Positions 1-8,842 of a stretch of DNA of 64,000 nt are shown here, one piece after another. Every line of letters starts with the position of its first letter. The stretch's first letter is position 1. A program made the position numbers and the translations under genes. Location: positions 1-64,000 of the forward strand of contig JBEBSD010000027.1 of NCBI GenBank assembly GCA_040394475.1, written 5' to 3'. Origin of the DNA: JBEBSD01 sp040394475 (GTDB taxonomy: Bacteria > Bacteroidota > Bacteroidia > Cytophagales > Spirosomataceae). Below the pieces are notes generated by a model. The model made no database searches. It was not told the origin of the DNA and was given only the letters and a program-made list of their open reading frames with translations.

Positions 1-54
1 ACTCGCGACCTATAGCTTGGAAGGCTATCGCTCTACCAGCTGAGCTACTTCCGC
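1..54 (-). tRNA. tRNA-Gly (anticodon TCC), partial
   Basis: The reverse complement starts GCGGAAG (acceptor strand), then shows a D-stem GCTC/GAGC, an anticodon stem ATAGC/GCTAT and the loop CTTCCAA, which places TCC at the anticodon. That reads glycine GGA/GGG codons. The T-arm and 3' acceptor strand lie beyond the window edge, so only about 54 of some 73 bases are present. It lies just downstream of dnaN on the same strand but has its own promoter-like motif. Confidence 0.93.
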
Positions 55-66
55 GGACTGGTGATG

Positions 67-96
67 CAAATTTAACAATTATGCATAGGTATTCAA
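67..96 (-). promoter_or_regulatory. Promoter of tRNA-Gly, overlapping the dnaN 3' end
   Basis: On the minus strand TAAATTTG (67-74) matches the Bacteroidota -7 consensus TAnnTTTG, and a TTG (94-96) sits 19 bases upstream as the -33 element. The -33 element lies inside the last codons of dnaN. Predicted initiation is near 60, a few bases before the tRNA 5' end at 54. Confidence 0.6.
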
Positions 97-1203
97 CATC
101 ACCGGCATCACAAGCATTAAATAATCTTCATTTTCTTCCTGCTCTACCGGGATAATCAACCCTGCACGGTTGGCCTGGGAAAGCTCAAATGTGATGGTCT
201 TACAGGTAAGGTTGCTCAACATCTCGATCAGGAACTTGGCGTTGAACCCGATTTCCAGATCGTCGCCATTGTATTCACAGATCAGTTGCTCGTTGGCTTC
301 GTTGGAATAATCGAGGTCTTCGGCAGATATGACCAGGTTGTTCAGGGTCATTTTCAACCGGATCTGATGCGTGGTGCGGTTGGAATAAATCGAAATACGG
401 CGCAGGGAATTCACGATTTCAGCCCGCTCGATCGTCAGAGTATTGGGGTTATTCGTAGGAATGGCATTTTCGAAGTCCGGGAACCGCTCATCAATCAGCC
501 GGCAGATCATCCGGATGTTACCAAAGCTGAAGAAAGCATTGGAAGCAGTGAAATCAGCTTTTACCAGGGTATCATCCGAAGGAAGCGTAGATTTCAGCAG
601 GTTGAGCGCTTTCCGCTGGATAATCATCGAAGTATCCGTTTCGGCTTTGATGTCCTTTCTGCGGTACCGGACCAGGCGATGGCCATCGGTAGCGACAAAA
701 GTAGTGCTCTCCGTACCCAGCTGCAGGAAAACCCCGCCCATTGCCGGGCGCAGGTCGTCTGTGCTGGTGGCAAAAATGGTATTGGCAATCGCCACACCCA
801 AAGAAGAGGCGGCAATTTCAACCGATTCACCACGGCTCACGACCGGAGTTTTGGGGAAATCGATAGGGTTTTCACCCGATAATTTATAGCGACCGTTTAC
901 CGAAATGATTTCGGTTCCAAAGGTTTCATGGTCCACATTGAACGTAACCGGCTGCTCGGGAAGGCCCCGCAAGGTATCCAGCAGGAGCTTGGCCGGAATG
1001 GCAATGGCCCCCTGGTCGCCGGATTCGACTCCCACCTCCGTGATCATTACAGTTTGCAAATCAGAAGCAGTCATCGTAAGCACATCCCCCTCCAGGGTTA
1101 ACAGGAAATTCTCCAGAATAGGCACAATAGGGTTTGTGGAAACCACGCCGTTGATGGCAGACAATTGTTTGAGAAGTGTCGAAGACGAGACTACAAACTT
1201 CAT
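79..1203 (-). CDS. dnaN: DNA polymerase III subunit beta (sliding clamp)
   Basis: The 374-residue product matches the usual length of bacterial sliding clamps and carries their hallmarks: an N-terminus of the form MKFVVSSSTLLKQL, the TASDLQ strand near residue 45, the ATDGHRLV segment near residue 172 and a C-terminus ending in VMPVMLN. The protein forms a dimeric ring on DNA that tethers the replicative polymerase and other clamp-binding proteins. It lies 54 bases downstream of gldG on the same strand, with a separate promoter-like -7 motif in the gap, so it may be transcribed both alone and by read-through. It is not beside dnaA here. Confidence 0.97.
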   Translation of the reverse strand: MKFVVSSSTLLKQLSAINGVVSTNPIVPILENFLLTLEGDVLTMTASDLQTVMITEVGVESGDQGAIAIPAKLLLDTLRGLPEQPVTFNVDHETFGTEIISVNGRYKLSGENPIDFPKTPVVSRGESVEIAASSLGVAIANTIFATSTDDLRPAMGGVFLQLGTESTTFVATDGHRLVRYRRKDIKAETDTSMIIQRKALNLLKSTLPSDDTLVKADFTASNAFFSFGNIRMICRLIDERFPDFENAIPTNNPNTLTIERAEIVNSLRRISIYSNRTTHQIRLKMTLNNLVISAEDLDYSNEANEQLICEYNGDDLEIGFNAKFLIEMLSNLTCKTITFELSQANRAGLIIPVEQEENEDYLMLVMPVMLNTYA

Positions 1204-1233
1204 AGGTTAGTTACGGATTAATTGGATGTCGGG

Positions 1234-1241
1234 CAAATTTA
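1234..1241 (-). promoter_or_regulatory. -7 promoter element upstream of dnaN
   Basis: TAAATTTG on the minus strand, 31 bases upstream of the dnaN start, is an exact TAnnTTTG match. No clear TTG is seen at the -33 position, so this is a partial match. Confidence 0.45.
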
Positions 1242-1257
1242 GGGAAAAATAAGAATC

Positions 1258-2919
1258 TTAGGCTGATTTATTGTTAAATTTTCGGTGGTGCAACCAGGAA
1301 CCGATCCCGCCGCAAAGACCGACTAAAAGGATAGGTATCAATACATTAATTACCTGCCAGAACGTTTTTTCTTCCGCAATCCTGATTTTGTCCAGCAGGC
1401 GTATGCGGATCTCCTTGTTGCGGGCCGTAATCAACCCTTCCGAATCGGTCAGGTAATCAAGCGCCAGCAAAACAAAGTCTTTGTTGCCGAACAGGTTACG
1501 GGTTATCCGGTCGTAGCCGAGTGGAAGCGGGACCTGCCGCTGGTAATCGATATCGTTCACCACCAGGTCGCCATCTGCCGCGACAATAACTTTCCCGCCT
1601 TCGCCGCTTGCCGCAAAGCCGTCATACCGGGGGTCGGAGGGGAGTATCCGGTTGTGGTACAGCGAGGTAAAGAGGCCTTCCACCAATACTGCCGCCAGGT
1701 GGACCCCGCCCTGGTATTCATCAGGGGCAGGTTGTTGCCTGGCTTCATTAAAGGATACGAGTACCGGGGCATTCACCAGGCGGGTATAAGGGGAGGTCAT
1801 CAGCAGCGGTGTTTTCACCAACGGCCCGCCGCCAAGGGTATCGATACTGCTTAAAAACCGGCTGTAAACAGCCTCCAGGTTCCGGGTGATTACGTGGTCA
1901 CTGAAGCGGTTCAGCAAGGGATAGTACCGCCAGGGGAGGGGTTGGATCTGGGCTCTTTCGCCCATATTGCCGACGTTAAGCGGGATCAGGGCGCAATTCA
2001 TATCCTTGATGAGGTTCTGATTGACACGGATTCCCCATTTAAAAAACAAATCGCCCAGGTTCAGCTCCATAGGCTGCGCGAAAGAGCCTTCCGGTGCTAC
2101 GCTGTCTACCCGCGCGCCGTCCACAAAAAACAACGCCCGTCCGCCCTTTACCAGGTATTGGTCGAATTTGAATTTCTCGGCTTCCGAGAACGGATCGTCC
2201 GGCTTTAATACCATCAGCGCGTCAAGCCCGTCATACGATCCCGGTTCATTCAGGTCCAGGAAAACTTCATATTGCAATTGGAGGGTGGCAATCAGGTCGG
2301 ATAACCGGGAAGGGGGGACCTTGCTATGGCTGACCACCAGCCCTATCTTCTTTTTTTCAGGCTGTACGATTTCGCGGATGGCGCTGGCCAACTGGAACTC
2401 GACGCCTTCGTACGACTGGTTCAATTGTTCTTCTTCGCTTTTGCTGCGGTTTCCTTTGAGAAGCTGCACGGGGATTTCCAGGCTGTCGCCCTGTACGATA
2501 GCTCCCGGGAAAATGATTTTTTCGGTCCGTTTTCCCTTTTCATTCGCAAAGAGGTTGGTGGGAGCAATCCCCCTGTCCACCAGGTCCTGGTAGTTCTGCT
2601 GGCGTTTTTCTTCTGTAGCAGCCTGGGAGGGGTCCGTAAACTGAAAAGAGAGGCGGCCGTTAGACAGGGCCCTGAATTCTTCCAGCGTTTCCCGGGTGGC
2701 GTTCTCCAGGCGCTCAAAGGCCGCCGGGAATTCGCCGGAGAGCAATACCTCTACATGAATGTCCGTCTCCAGGTTCTGTACTAATTTTTGGGTGGCAGGC
2801 GCCAGGGTATAGCGCTTGTCGGCCGTGAGGTCCCAACGCGCGTAAAAGAACGAAGAGAGCCCGTTAACAGCTCCAATGCCCAGTACTACAAGCAGAAATA
2901 ATGAAAAGGTATGTTTCAT
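1258..2919 (-). CDS. gldG: Gliding motility-associated ABC transporter component GldG
   Basis: The 553-residue product has an N-terminal membrane helix (about residues 4-24), the ARWDLTADKRYTLAP segment typical of GldG-type proteins, a large exported GldG/ABC-type_uncharacterised domain and a C-terminal membrane helix (VLIPILLVGLCGGIGSW). GldG belongs to the GldAFG ABC transporter linked to Bacteroidota gliding. The start was placed at the ATG at 2919 because the open frame runs 85 codons further upstream, but that extension has no signal-like beginning and would overlap cinA on the other strand. The usual partner gldF is not beside it; the upstream neighbour is the divergent cinA. dnaN follows in the same direction. 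Confidence 0.88.
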   Translation of the reverse strand: MKHTFSLFLLVVLGIGAVNGLSSFFYARWDLTADKRYTLAPATQKLVQNLETDIHVEVLLSGEFPAAFERLENATRETLEEFRALSNGRLSFQFTDPSQAATEEKRQQNYQDLVDRGIAPTNLFANEKGKRTEKIIFPGAIVQGDSLEIPVQLLKGNRSKSEEEQLNQSYEGVEFQLASAIREIVQPEKKKIGLVVSHSKVPPSRLSDLIATLQLQYEVFLDLNEPGSYDGLDALMVLKPDDPFSEAEKFKFDQYLVKGGRALFFVDGARVDSVAPEGSFAQPMELNLGDLFFKWGIRVNQNLIKDMNCALIPLNVGNMGERAQIQPLPWRYYPLLNRFSDHVITRNLEAVYSRFLSSIDTLGGGPLVKTPLLMTSPYTRLVNAPVLVSFNEARQQPAPDEYQGGVHLAAVLVEGLFTSLYHNRILPSDPRYDGFAASGEGGKVIVAADGDLVVNDIDYQRQVPLPLGYDRITRNLFGNKDFVLLALDYLTDSEGLITARNKEIRIRLLDKIRIAEEKTFWQVINVLIPILLVGLCGGIGSWLHHRKFNNKSA

Positions 2920-3096
2920 TCGCACGGTAATTGGTTGCGAAAATATAAACTTTAATCCATAACTGGTAACGATGCCCCTGAATGCGGAAGCTGCCGTGCT
3001 GATAAAACGGCGGCAGGGACTTTTCAGATACAGGGTTTCAGGTTGCAACCAAAAGACCCGCGCCCGCTTTTGACCCGGTGAACCAGAATATTTCCT

Positions 3097-3104
3097 TAAA
3101 TTTG
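3097..3104 (+). promoter_or_regulatory. -7 promoter element upstream of cinA
   Basis: TAAATTTG lies 38 bases before the cinA ATG and matches TAnnTTTG exactly. A TTTTG lies further upstream at 3068-3072, but the spacing of 24 bases is longer than ideal. Confidence 0.45.
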
Positions 3105-3142
3105 GGGGAAATCTGAAAAAGAACGCTAACCGGACGGTTTGT

Positions 3143-4411
3143 ATGCACCATGCTGTAAAAGCAGAAATTATCACTATAGGAGATGAGATTTTGTTCGGTC
3201 ATATCGTGGATACGAACACCCAGTGGATTGGAAATGAGCTGACTGCCGCCGGGATACTCCCGGTACGGAAAACATCCGTAGGCGATCGGGCCGGAGATAT
3301 CCTCACGGCTTTAAAACAGGCCATGGAGGCCTGCGAGGTGGTGATCGTTACAGGAGGTCTGGGGCCGACGAAAGATGATATTACCAAGCAGGTATTATGT
3401 GCATTTTTTGAGACGGAACTGGCCATACACGAAGAAGCATTGGCGGAGGTGACGGCATTTTTCAGGCACAGAGGACGGGAAATGATCGAAAGCAACCGGC
3501 TGCAGGCAGCCTTGCCCCGGAGCTGTACATACCTTGCCAACCACTGGGGAACCGCTCCGGGCATGTGGTTTGAACGCGACGGAAAAGTGCTGGTATCGTT
3601 GCCGGGAGTACCCTTTGAAATGAAAAATCTGATGACCGAAGCAGTACTGCCCCGGCTGCAGGCGCATTTCACCTTACCGGTTATCCTGCATAAAACAATC
3701 CGGACTGTGGGAATTGGGGAGTCGTTTCTGGCCGAACGTGTGAGCGCCTGGGAAGATACCCTGCCGGAAGGAGTCAGGCTGGCTTATTTGCCGTCATTCA
3801 GCGGGGTGAAGCTGCGGCTGACTGCCTATGGGGAAGACCGCCCGCAGCTTATGGCCCTCCTGGAGGAACAAGTAGCCAGGGTGCTGCCGCTGATTGACAC
3901 ATTTGTGTACGGTTACGATAATACCGATATTGAAGAAGTTATCGGAAACCTGCTGAAGGCCGGCAAGGCGACCCTGGCGGTTGCCGAAAGCTGTACCGGA
4001 GGTTTTGTATCGTACCGGACCACGACCATACCGGGTGCTTCGATTTATTTTATGGGAGGCGTGATAAGCTACAGCAATGCCGTTAAGATGCGGGTGTTGG
4101 AAGTTCCGGAGGCGACACTGATGACGCACGGCGCCGTCAGCGAGCAAACTGCCCGGGCAATGGCTGAAGGGGTGCGCAAGCACCTCGATACTACCTACGG
4201 CATCGCGACAACCGGGGTAGCGGGGCCGGGAGGAGGGACTGCCGAAAAGCCGGTGGGGACCGTGTGGATCGCTTGTGCAGGTCCTGCCGGAACGACGGCC
4301 CGGCTGCTGAAGCTCGGTACACTCCGGGAGGTCAATATTGAACTCACGGCCATGCATGTGTTAAATTTGTTGCGTGAAACACTATTGCGTGACAGGCAGG
4401 AAAGCCGGTAA
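3143..4411 (+). CDS. cinA: CinA family nicotinamide-nucleotide amidohydrolase
   Basis: The product has 422 residues. The N-terminal half is a MoCF-like domain with the signature GDEILFGHIVDTN (residues 13-25) and the VTGGLGPTKDD loop. The C-terminal third is a CinA/PncC amidase domain with AESCTGGFVS and TGVAGPGGG. The family deamidates nicotinamide mononucleotide to nicotinate mononucleotide in pyridine nucleotide recycling, and the N-terminal domain has ADP-ribose pyrophosphatase activity in characterised members. Full-length two-domain form. It is divergent from gldG and 67 bases ahead of the E2 gene, with which it may be co-transcribed. Confidence 0.93.
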   Translation: MHHAVKAEIITIGDEILFGHIVDTNTQWIGNELTAAGILPVRKTSVGDRAGDILTALKQAMEACEVVIVTGGLGPTKDDITKQVLCAFFETELAIHEEALAEVTAFFRHRGREMIESNRLQAALPRSCTYLANHWGTAPGMWFERDGKVLVSLPGVPFEMKNLMTEAVLPRLQAHFTLPVILHKTIRTVGIGESFLAERVSAWEDTLPEGVRLAYLPSFSGVKLRLTAYGEDRPQLMALLEEQVARVLPLIDTFVYGYDNTDIEEVIGNLLKAGKATLAVAESCTGGFVSYRTTTIPGASIYFMGGVISYSNAVKMRVLEVPEATLMTHGAVSEQTARAMAEGVRKHLDTTYGIATTGVAGPGGGTAEKPVGTVWIACAGPAGTTARLLKLGTLREVNIELTAMHVLNLLRETLLRDRQESR

Positions 4412-4478
4412 TGAACGTGCCCTCGGAAAGAAGCACGACTTTGATGGATGAAGTAGACATAAAGCGAAGCATATTTCG

Positions 4479-5747
4479 ATGAAAATAGTAAAAATGTTAA
4501 TGCCCCAGATGGGGGAAAGTATCCTGGAATGTACCGTGCTTACCTTGTTGAAACAAGTGGGCGACCGGGTGGAAACAGACGACTCGATCATGGAGGTAGC
4601 GACGGACAAAGTGGATACGGAAGTGCCGTCCCGCTATACGGGGATAATCAGGGAATGGCTGGTGAAAGTGGATGACGTCGTGGCGATCGGAGGAGAGGTT
4701 GCATTGATAGAGACGGACGGAGAGGAGGCGGAAGAGGAGCAGCCTCCGGTGGAGGATATCGCCCGGCAGTTGGAGGGAGAGCTTGAAACCGTCTCGGCAG
4801 CCTATACCGGCAACCGGCTCCCGGCCGCCGCAGGGACCGAAGGAAACAACGGCTTTTATTCACCCCTGGTGCTGAGCATTGCGCGGGAAGAGGATATTCC
4901 GCTGGAGGAACTGCCGAATATCCCTGGAACCGGGGCCGAAAGCAGGATTACCAAAAAGGATATCCTGGGCTACCTGGCTAACCGGGGGAAGGATATGCCG
5001 GAGACCGTGGAGCGTTTCTCGGTACAGGAAGCTACGGGTGAGGTGGAGATCATTGCGATGGACCGGATGCGGAAAATGATTGCCCAGCGGATGGTATCCT
5101 CCAAGCAGATCTCCCCGCATGTGACGTCATTTGTAGAAACGGACATGACGAATATGGTGAAATGGCGCGACCGGGTCAAACAGGCCTTTATGGATAAAAC
5201 GGGGCACGGGCTTACGTTTACTCCGCTTTTGGTGGAGGCAGTCGTGAAGGCGCTCAAAGATTTTCCGCTGATTAATGTGTCGGTGGAAGGAGAGCATATC
5301 CTGGTTAAAAAAGCAATCAACGTCGGAATCGCGGTGAGTTTGCCCAGCGGCAACCTGATTGTACCCGTGATCCATCGCGCCGATCAGTATGACCTGGCAG
5401 GCTTGGCGCTGAAGGTAAATGACCTGGTGAAAAGGGCCCGGCACAACAAGCTGACCGGCGACGACCTGGTTAACGGGACCTACACCATTTCCAACATCGG
5501 GACATTTGGCAATATCATGGGAACGCCGATTATCCTGCAGCCGCAGGTGGCTATTATGGCATTCGGGGCTATTCAGAAGAAACCGGCAGTTATTGAGACC
5601 CCCAGCGGGGATTTTGTTGGAATACGGCATAAAATGTTTATTTCTCATTCGTACGATCATCGGGTGGTTGACGGCGCGTTGGGGGGAATGTTCGTAAAAA
5701 GAGTTTCCGATTACCTGGAACAGTTTGATGTCAACACCGCTCTATAA
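4479..5747 (+). CDS. 2-oxo acid dehydrogenase E2 (dihydrolipoamide acyltransferase)
   Basis: The 422-residue product shows the three-part E2 layout. A lipoyl domain (residues 1-78) has the lipoylation lysine K44 in ATDKVDTEV. A peripheral subunit-binding domain lies at about 115-160 (SPLVLSIAREEDI...ITKKDILGYL). The C-terminal acyltransferase domain ends with the catalytic histidine in SYDHRVVDG (H394). E2 forms the core of a cytoplasmic dehydrogenase complex and moves acyl groups to CoA. E1 and E3 are not in the window, so whether this is the pyruvate, 2-oxoglutarate or branched-chain enzyme cannot be decided; a single lipoyl domain is compatible with the branched-chain or 2-oxoglutarate type. 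Confidence 0.93.
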   Translation: MKIVKMLMPQMGESILECTVLTLLKQVGDRVETDDSIMEVATDKVDTEVPSRYTGIIREWLVKVDDVVAIGGEVALIETDGEEAEEEQPPVEDIARQLEGELETVSAAYTGNRLPAAAGTEGNNGFYSPLVLSIAREEDIPLEELPNIPGTGAESRITKKDILGYLANRGKDMPETVERFSVQEATGEVEIIAMDRMRKMIAQRMVSSKQISPHVTSFVETDMTNMVKWRDRVKQAFMDKTGHGLTFTPLLVEAVVKALKDFPLINVSVEGEHILVKKAINVGIAVSLPSGNLIVPVIHRADQYDLAGLALKVNDLVKRARHNKLTGDDLVNGTYTISNIGTFGNIMGTPIILQPQVAIMAFGAIQKKPAVIETPSGDFVGIRHKMFISHSYDHRVVDGALGGMFVKRVSDYLEQFDVNTAL

Positions 5748-5778
5748 GACAGACAGGGAAGAAAAGCCCGCAAAAGCT

Positions 5779-6312
5779 ATGAAACGAATAGCCCTGGATA
5801 TGGATGATGTGATGGCCGACACGCATGGAAAGCTGGTTACCATTATCCTGAATGAATTTGATACAAGTCTGACCGAGGCTGACCTTCATGGAGATTCGTT
5901 AAGACGATTGCTGCACCCGAAACAATACAAACGGTTAACCGAAATTTTGAACGCCCCCGGGTTTTTCAGGGATATTCCGGTGATGGAGGGAGCTAAAGAG
6001 ACCGTTTTGGCGTTATCGAAGTACTATGAAATTTTTGTTGCCAGCGCGGCAATGGAATTCCGGAACTCGCTGATCGATAAATTCGACTGGCTTGACGAAC
6101 ATTTCCCGGTTATTCATTGGAGAAACAGGGTATTATGCGGTGATAAGAGCATTCTGAAGGCAGACTACCTGGTGGATGATCAGGTCAGGAACCTGGAGGG
6201 ATTTCAGGGGAAAGGGATTCTTTATAACTCTCCGAATAACCAACAAGCAAGCAGGTTTCACCGCGTAACCAACTGGCGGGAAATAGGGGAGCTCTTTTTG
6301 CCGCAAAAGTAA
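5779..6312 (+). CDS. 5'(3')-deoxyribonucleotidase-like HAD protein
   Basis: The 177-residue product begins MKRIALDMDDVMADTHGK, carrying the HAD nucleophile motif DxD (D7, D9) as found in the NT5C family of 5'(3')-nucleotidases. A later ...LVDDQVRNLEGF motif supplies the acidic Mg-binding residues. The family dephosphorylates deoxyribonucleoside monophosphates in the cytoplasm. The ATG at 5779 is preferred because the open frame upstream (from 5725) overlaps the end of the E2 gene and adds a sequence with no HAD features. It lies 31 bases after E2, probably in the same transcript. Confidence 0.85.
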   Translation: MKRIALDMDDVMADTHGKLVTIILNEFDTSLTEADLHGDSLRRLLHPKQYKRLTEILNAPGFFRDIPVMEGAKETVLALSKYYEIFVASAAMEFRNSLIDKFDWLDEHFPVIHWRNRVLCGDKSILKADYLVDDQVRNLEGFQGKGILYNSPNNQQASRFHRVTNWREIGELFLPQK

Positions 6313-6370
6313 CGGCAGCAGGTTGCCGGAAAAGATCCGGGTCCGCTGTAATCGCGATAAATCACAGCTT

Positions 6371-7048
6371 ATGAAATTGCTCCTGATAGAAGATGAGCCT
6401 AAGACGGTACAATCCCTCCGGCAGGGGTTGGAGGAAAATGGGTATGAGGTAGATATTGCTTACGACGGGCTGATGGGACTGCAATTGGCAAAAAGAGGCG
6501 GCTATCAGTTAATTATCAGTGATATTATCATGCCGGGCCTCAACGGCCTGGAGCTGTGCCGGGAGCTGCGGCAGTCCGACTACCAGACACCCGTTCTGAT
6601 GCTGTCGGCACTGGGGACAATCGATGACAAGGTGACGGGATTGGATGTGGGGGCGGATGATTATCTTGTTAAGCCATTTGAGTTCAGGGAGTTGCTGGCC
6701 CGGGTACGGGCACTCACCAAACGGCATGCAGGGGTGGTGCAAACCACGAACACCTTGCGGTTTGAAGACCTGGAAGTTAACCTTGATGCCAAAACAGTGC
6801 ACCGGTCCGGGATTAAAATAGAGCTCACCGCGCGGGAGTTTAACCTGTTGGTTTACCTGATCCGCAACCAGGGCCGGGTGGTGTCCAAGGCCGAGATCGC
6901 CGAACAGGTATGGGATCTTAGCTTTGATTCGGGTACTAATGTGATAGAGGTCTATGTGAATTACCTGCGGAAAAAAGTGGACCGCGATTTCCCGGTCAAG
7001 CTGATCCATACGCAGTTTGGAATGGGATATGTCATGAAAACGGAATAA
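6371..7048 (+). CDS. OmpR-family DNA-binding response regulator
   Basis: The 225-residue product has a receiver domain (residues 1-118) with the acidic pocket EDE (7-9), phospho-acceptor D51 in ISDIIMPG and the conserved lysine in DDYLVKPFEFRELL. A winged-helix DNA-binding domain (about 128-225) ends GYVMKTE, with the FDSGTNVIEVYVNYLRKKV recognition region typical of CusR/CopR-like regulators. The ATG at 6371 places the receiver domain at the N-terminus; the open frame begins 16 codons earlier without support. It is 3 bases from the histidine kinase gene, forming a two-gene operon. Confidence 0.93.
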   Translation: MKLLLIEDEPKTVQSLRQGLEENGYEVDIAYDGLMGLQLAKRGGYQLIISDIIMPGLNGLELCRELRQSDYQTPVLMLSALGTIDDKVTGLDVGADDYLVKPFEFRELLARVRALTKRHAGVVQTTNTLRFEDLEVNLDAKTVHRSGIKIELTAREFNLLVYLIRNQGRVVSKAEIAEQVWDLSFDSGTNVIEVYVNYLRKKVDRDFPVKLIHTQFGMGYVMKTE

Positions 7049-7051
7049 ACA

Positions 7052-8425
7052 ATGCAAATACGGACCCGGTTGACGCTGCAATTTACCATTTTGGTGAGCG
7101 GAATACTGCTGGTTTCGTTTATGGCAATCTACTACTTTTCCTATATCAATACGGAGGCCGATTTTTATGACCGCCTGAAGTCAAAGGCTGAGGGGACTGC
7201 TTCTTTGCTGCTGAAAGTAAAGGAAATTGATAACGAACTCCTGAAGATTATCGAGGGCACGAACCGGGATCAGATTTTCAACGATAATATGTTGATTTTC
7301 GATGAAAAGAACCGGTTGATTTATACGAATATCACACCTCCCTCCAGGGCTGCCATCCAGGTAACCAATTACTGGCTGGATGAGATACGGAGGTCGGGCC
7401 AGATCCGGTATACCGATGGAGACTACTATGTCGTGGGACTTTACTACCGGTATCCGTTCAACAGGGCGGTGGTATTGTTCGCCGGGCAGGACCTGTATGG
7501 AAAGGCGAATCTGGCGAACCTGAGAACGGTCTTACTGGTTATTCTGGGCGTAGTCGTTGCAGTGGTGGCGATCGCCGGATGGTTTTTTGCCCAACGGGCA
7601 ATCAGCCCGATTTCGAAGGTCATGAATGACCTGGAGGGGATTCACCCCCAGAAGCTGGATGTGCGGCTGAAAATGTCCAACAACAAGGACGAAATCGGCC
7701 GGCTCACGGCCACGTTCAATAAGCTCCTCGACCGGATCGAAAACACTTTCCGGGTCCAGAAAACGTTTGTGGCCAATGTGTCGCACGAACTGAAAAACCC
7801 GCTGACCAAGATCAGCTCGCAATTGGAGGTCAGTCTGCTGAAAGCACGGGAACCGGAGGTTTATCGGCAGACGATTGCGTCGGTGCTGGAAGATATCCGG
7901 GATCTTTCCACGCTGTCGGCTTCCCTGCTGGAACTGGCCAAAGTGAGTGAAGACCGGCGTGATTTACTGACCGAGACAGTCCGGGTAGATGAAATCCTCT
8001 TCGATGTCAGGGGGATGCTGCTGGATGTCAAAAAAAATTACACGATCCAGCTTGACCTGGAGGAACTGCCGGAGGATGACAGCTGGCTGGAAGTGTCCGG
8101 CAATACAGCGCTCTTAAAAACGGCCTTTCTGAACCTGATGGATAATGGCTGTAAGTTTTCCCCCGACCAGTCGGTAACGGTAAAACTAATGGCCGCACCT
8201 TTCTACATACAGCTCGATTTTTCGGATCGTGGCATTGGTATCCCCGAAAAGGACCAGCCGCTGTTGTTCCAGCCTTTTTTCCGGAGCGACAGCACGGCCA
8301 ATGTGAAAGGCTATGGAATAGGGCTTTCCCTGGTAGAACGCATCGTACGGCTGCATGGAGGTACTGTGGGCGTGCATTCCCTTCAAGGAGAGGAAACTGT
8401 TTTTTCAGTCCGTTTTGAACGGTGA
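7052..8425 (+). CDS. Sensor histidine kinase (HAMP, HisKA, HATPase)
   Basis: The 457-residue product has transmembrane helices at about residues 10-31 and 158-180 enclosing a periplasmic sensor region. A HAMP linker (180-233) follows, then a HisKA dimerisation domain with the phospho-accepting histidine H245 in NVSHELKNP, and a C-terminal HATPase domain with the N box (LMDNGCKF), G1 (DRGIGIP) and G2 (GYGIGLSLV) boxes. The layout resembles CusS/heavy-metal-type kinases. The stimulus is unknown, since no metal resistance or efflux genes lie nearby. It pairs with the response regulator just upstream. Confidence 0.92.
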   Translation: MQIRTRLTLQFTILVSGILLVSFMAIYYFSYINTEADFYDRLKSKAEGTASLLLKVKEIDNELLKIIEGTNRDQIFNDNMLIFDEKNRLIYTNITPPSRAAIQVTNYWLDEIRRSGQIRYTDGDYYVVGLYYRYPFNRAVVLFAGQDLYGKANLANLRTVLLVILGVVVAVVAIAGWFFAQRAISPISKVMNDLEGIHPQKLDVRLKMSNNKDEIGRLTATFNKLLDRIENTFRVQKTFVANVSHELKNPLTKISSQLEVSLLKAREPEVYRQTIASVLEDIRDLSTLSASLLELAKVSEDRRDLLTETVRVDEILFDVRGMLLDVKKNYTIQLDLEELPEDDSWLEVSGNTALLKTAFLNLMDNGCKFSPDQSVTVKLMAAPFYIQLDFSDRGIGIPEKDQPLLFQPFFRSDSTANVKGYGIGLSLVERIVRLHGGTVGVHSLQGEETVFSVRFER

Positions 8426-8598
8426 GGAAGTAAATTGCAGGGCACGCGGGAGGAACTTCTGAAATAATTACAGGTGCTAAGTAGATTCTAATTTGATTTT
8501 AACCTGATTCTAAGGAGTTATGTGTTAGTTTGAATAGAATTTAAAGAATAAGGAAAACATACATATTCTTTTCATTTTTTGTGGTGTGTATTTACAAC

Positions 8599-8634
8599 TT
8601 GCCCGGTACCTGGAGTGCCGGGCAAAGTGTTTTT
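8599..8634 (+). terminator. Possible terminator of the two-component operon
   Basis: Arms TTGCCCGG (8599-8606) and CCGGGCAA (8618-8625) pair perfectly around an 11-base loop and are followed within a few bases by TTTTT. It lies 174 bases after the kinase stop codon, which is far, so its role is tentative. Confidence 0.45.
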
Positions 8635-8649
8635 ACAGGAGATTAGGAA

Positions 8650-8749
8650 AAGTAACACGGAGGCACACGGAGAAAATAACACGGAGTTACACAGAGCAAA
8701 GAAAACACTGAGGAAAGCACAGAGAAGAAAAACACGGAGTTACACAGAG
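8650..8749 (+). repeat. 53-bp-period repeat block, two units
   Basis: The 19-base word beginning AACACGGAGTTACACAG occurs at 8678 and 8731, a period of exactly 53 bases, with related ACACGGAGGCACACGGAG words before it. The same type of sequence recurs in opposite orientation from 8843. Confidence 0.75.
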
Positions 8750-8842
8750 TTTAATGATTTGTGTAGTTAATGTGTTGATAGTCAGTTGATTATCGCAATT
8801 GAATAGTGCCTTAGAAATACCCTTTGGAAAGAGAACGTTTAG

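Noticed and set aside
2920..3174. 85-codon in-frame extension at the gldG 5' end
   Set aside because: It overlaps the cinA start and promoter on the other strand, has no signal-like sequence, and the membrane-anchored GldG N-terminus begins at 2919.
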